A DNA stretch of 64,000 nucleotides from Auanema rhodensis. Lineage: Eukaryota; Nematoda; Chromadorea; Rhabditida; Rhabditidae. The stretch covers positions 23,575,638 to 23,639,637 of the forward strand of contig OZ059900.1 of NCBI GenBank assembly GCA_964057225.1. The letters are read 5' to 3'. This document shows, one piece after another, positions 61,439 through 64,000 of this stretch (the first letter of the stretch is position 1; each line of letters begins with the position of its first letter). The notes beneath the pieces are model-generated. The model saw only the letters and a program-made list of their open reading frames with translations, searched no databases and had not been told where the DNA came from. Both the position numbers and the translations under genes were made by a program.

Positions 61439-64000
61439 GTACGCGAGTTATCATATTTAGAACGCGATTGCTTCATAATGAAAAATGTTTAGAGCCTGCA
61501 CTGATAATATAACTGGAAACAGGCAGTACGCGATACGCAAATATTTGAATGACAGCTTTATTACAATACGACTTAGTTTACTCAATTATATCAAGCTTCA
61601 TGAACACGGACTGCTTGTGTAATATATAATAGCAATAATAGTTTCGTTTCTGTTTTTAATTAACTTTCCTGTACGCGAGTTGTAATATTTAGAACGTGAT
61701 TCCTTGATTATGAAAAACTTTCAGAGCCTGCACTGATAATATAATTGGAAACAGGCAGTACGCAATACGCAAACATTTGAATGACAGCTTTATTACAATA
61801 CGACTTAGTTTACTCAATTATATCAAGCTTCATGAACACGGACTGCTTGTGTAATATATAATAGCAATAATAGTTTCGTTTCTGTTTTTAATTAACTTTC
61901 CTGTACGCGAGTTGTAATATTTAGAACGTGATTCCTTGATTATGAAAAACTTTCAGAGCCTGCACTGATAATATAATTGGAAACAGGCAGTACGCAATAC
62001 GCAAACATTTGAATGACAGCTTTAATACAATACAACTTAGCTTACTCAATCATATCAAGCTTCATGAACAGGGACTGTTTGTGTAATAGATGATAGCAAT
62101 GATAGTTTCGTTTCTTTTTTTAATTAACTTTCCAGTACGCGAGTTATCATATTTAGAAAGCGATTGCTTCATAATGAAAAATATTTAGAGCCTGCACTGA
62201 TAATATAACTGGCAACAGGCAATACGCAAACATTTGAATGACAGCTTTATTACAATACGACTTAGTTTACTCAATCATACCAATCTTCATGAACACGGAC
62301 TGTTTGTGTAATAGATAATAGCAATAATAGTTTCGTTTCTGTTTTTAATTAACTTTCCTGTACGCGAGTTATAATATTTAGAACGTGATTCCTTGATTAT
62401 GAAAAATTTTTAGAGCCTGCACTGATAATATAACTGGAAACAGGCAGTACGCGATACGCAAATATTTGAATTACAGCTTTAATACAATACGACTTAGCTT
62501 ACTCAATCATATCAAGCTTCATGAACAGGAACTGTTTGTGTAATAGATGATAGCAATGATAGTTTCGTTTCTTTTTTTAATTAACTTTCCAGTACGCGAG
62601 TTATCATATTTAGAAAGCGATTGCTTCATAATGAAAAATATTTAGAGCCTGCACTGATAATATAACTGGCAACAGGCAATACGCAAACATTTGAATGACA
62701 GCTTTATTACAATACGACTTAGTTTACTCAATCATACCAATCTTCATGAACACGGACTGTTTGTGTAATAGATAATAGCAATAATAGTTTCGTTTCTGTT
62801 TTTAATTAACTTTCCTGTACGCGAGTTATAATATTTAGAACGTGATTCCTTGATTATGAAAAATTTTTAGAGCCTGCACTGATAATATAACTGGAAACAG
62901 GCAGTACGCGATACGCAAATATTTGAATGACTGCTTCATTACAATACGACTTAGTTTACTCAATTATATCAAGCTTCATGAACACGGACTGCTTGTGTAA
63001 TATATAATAGCAATAATAGTTTCGTTTCTGTTTTTAATTAACTTTCCTGTACGCGAGTTATAATATTTAGAACGTGATTCTTTGATTATGAAAAATTTTT
63101 AGAGCCTGCACTGATAATATAACTGAAAACAGGCAGTACGCGATACGTAAATATTTGAATGACAGCTTTAATACAATACGACTTAGCTTACTCAATCATA
63201 TCAAGCTTCATGAACAGGGACTGTTTGTGTAATAGATGATAGCAATGATAGTTTCGTTTCTTTTTTTAATTAACTTTCCAGTACGCGAGTTATAATATTT
63301 AGAACGTGATTTCTTGATTATGAAAAATTTTTAGAGCCTGCACTGATAATATAACTGGAAACAGGCAGTACGCGATACGCAAATATTTGAATGACAGCTT
63401 TAATACAATACGACTTAGCTTACTCAATCATATCAAGCTTCATGAACAGGGACTGTTTGTGTAATAGATGATAGCAATGATAGTTTCGTTTCTTTTTTTA
63501 AGTAACTTTCCAGTACGCGAGTTATCATATTTAGAACGCGATTGCTTCATAATGAAAAATGTTTAGAGCCTGCACTGATAATATAACTGGCAACAGGCAG
63601 TACGCAAACATTTGAATGACAGCTTTATTACAATACGACTTAGTTTACTCAATCATATCAAGCTTCATGAACACGGACTGTTTGTGCAATAGATGATAGC
63701 AATGATAGTTTCGTTTCTTTTTTTAATTAACTTTCCAGTACGCGAGGTATAATATTTAGAACGCGATTCCTTGATAATGAAAAACTTTCAGAGCCTGCAC
63801 TGATAATATAATTGGAAACAGGCAGTACGCAATACGCAAACATTTGAATGACAGCTTTATTACAATACGACTTAGTTTACTCAATTATATCAAGCTTCAT
63901 GAACACGGACTGCTTGTGTAATATATAATAGCAATAATAGTTTCGTTTCTGTTTTTAATTAACTTTCCTGTACGCGAGTTATAATATTTAGAACGTGATT
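61439..64000 (+). repeat. Duplicated segment of satellite 2 at the right window edge, copy 2
   Basis: Second copy of 49192-51753, 12247 bp downstream. It continues to the last base of the window, so its true length is unknown. The final monomer, 63859-64000, is cut by the window edge after 142 bases. The private A at 63126 (aactgaaaac) is the only difference from copy 1 that I saw. Confidence 0.9.

Larger units (their letters stand above)
24186..64000 (+). repeat. Satellite 2 array, 232-bp monomer, 172 full copies plus a partial one
   Basis: This is a head-to-tail array in one orientation. With the first A of attacaatac (or aatacaatac) as monomer start, I located 172 complete copies from 24189 to 63858 and a partial copy from 63859. 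Lengths are 232 bp (137 copies), 225 bp (33), 231 bp (1, the copy 24421-24651) and 230 bp (1, the copy 39170-39399); these sum exactly to the observed span. A typical copy has 38 C and 36 G (about 32% G+C) and 8 CpG, above the expected 6. Almost every monomer has one aagctt site and one ttaattaa. The period is not a multiple of three and every copy is full of stops, so it cannot encode a repeat protein. The right end lies outside the window. Confidence 0.98.

Noticed and set aside
1-64000. CRISPR array or other prokaryotic repeat system
   Set aside because: Repeat units are 342 and 232 bp with no unique spacers, and there are no cas-like genes; the structure is contiguous satellite DNA.
24186-64000. 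Promoter-like TATAAT and TATATAAT in every satellite 2 monomer
   Set aside because: The sequence is 68% A+T and eukaryotic in character; no start site, spacing element or gene supports a promoter.
1-64000. Functional centromere assignment
   Set aside because: HOR satellites with a CENP-B-like site invite this label, but centromere identity depends on chromatin that the sequence cannot show.
1-64000. A gene cluster or novel molecular system hidden between the arrays
   Set aside because: I followed monomer starts continuously from 1 to 64000 and found no interval of non-satellite sequence, so there is nowhere for such a system to lie.

Overview
The whole window is tandem satellite DNA from a eukaryotic genome. 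I found no gene, RNA gene, transposable element, CRISPR array or prokaryotic feature. Two unrelated A+T-rich satellite families sit head-to-tail and meet at one abrupt point near base 24185/24186.

Satellite 1 (1-24185) has a 342-bp monomer, about 34% G+C. There are 70 consecutive complete copies and a truncated 71st. The first 70 are exactly 342 bp each (70 x 342 = 23940) with no net indel. About a dozen diagnostic sites sort the copies into variants. These variants build successive higher-order repeats (HORs): a mosaic left part with a 2.57-kb segment repeated 20 monomers apart, a dimer pair, two successive tetramer pairs, then four copies of a 1026-bp trimer. The last three copies, next to the junction, carry private changes.

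Satellite 2 (24186-64000) has a 232-bp monomer, about 32% G+C. There are 172 complete copies and a partial one at the right edge. Of these, 137 are 232 bp, 33 are 225 bp, one is 231 and one is 230. The 225-bp forms arise from at least two different 7-bp losses in the same small direct-repeat segment. The array is built from nested near-identical segmental duplications: 457-bp dimers, four copies of a 2299-bp 10-monomer block, an 11-monomer tandem duplication, an 8-monomer tandem pair, a 9-monomer offset pair, and dispersed duplications at offsets of 7150 and 12247 bp.

Organism: length, composition, homogeneity and HOR structure fit pericentromeric or heterochromatic satellite blocks of an invertebrate, plausibly an insect. 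CpG is not depleted in either monomer (10 observed against about 10 expected; 8 against about 6), which argues against a heavily CpG-methylated genome. From memory only, a 342-bp satellite (Cast5) is described in the beetle Tribolium castaneum. The length coincidence makes that a candidate, but I cannot check the sequence.

Nothing here encodes a protein. In satellite 1 the period is a multiple of three, so frames are conserved along the array, and all six contain a stop in every monomer. Interest lies in how the arrays are organised and evolve, the satellite-satellite junction, and a few short motifs repeated in every monomer (an 18-bp palindrome that is perfect in one variant class, and a partial CENP-B-box-like site).
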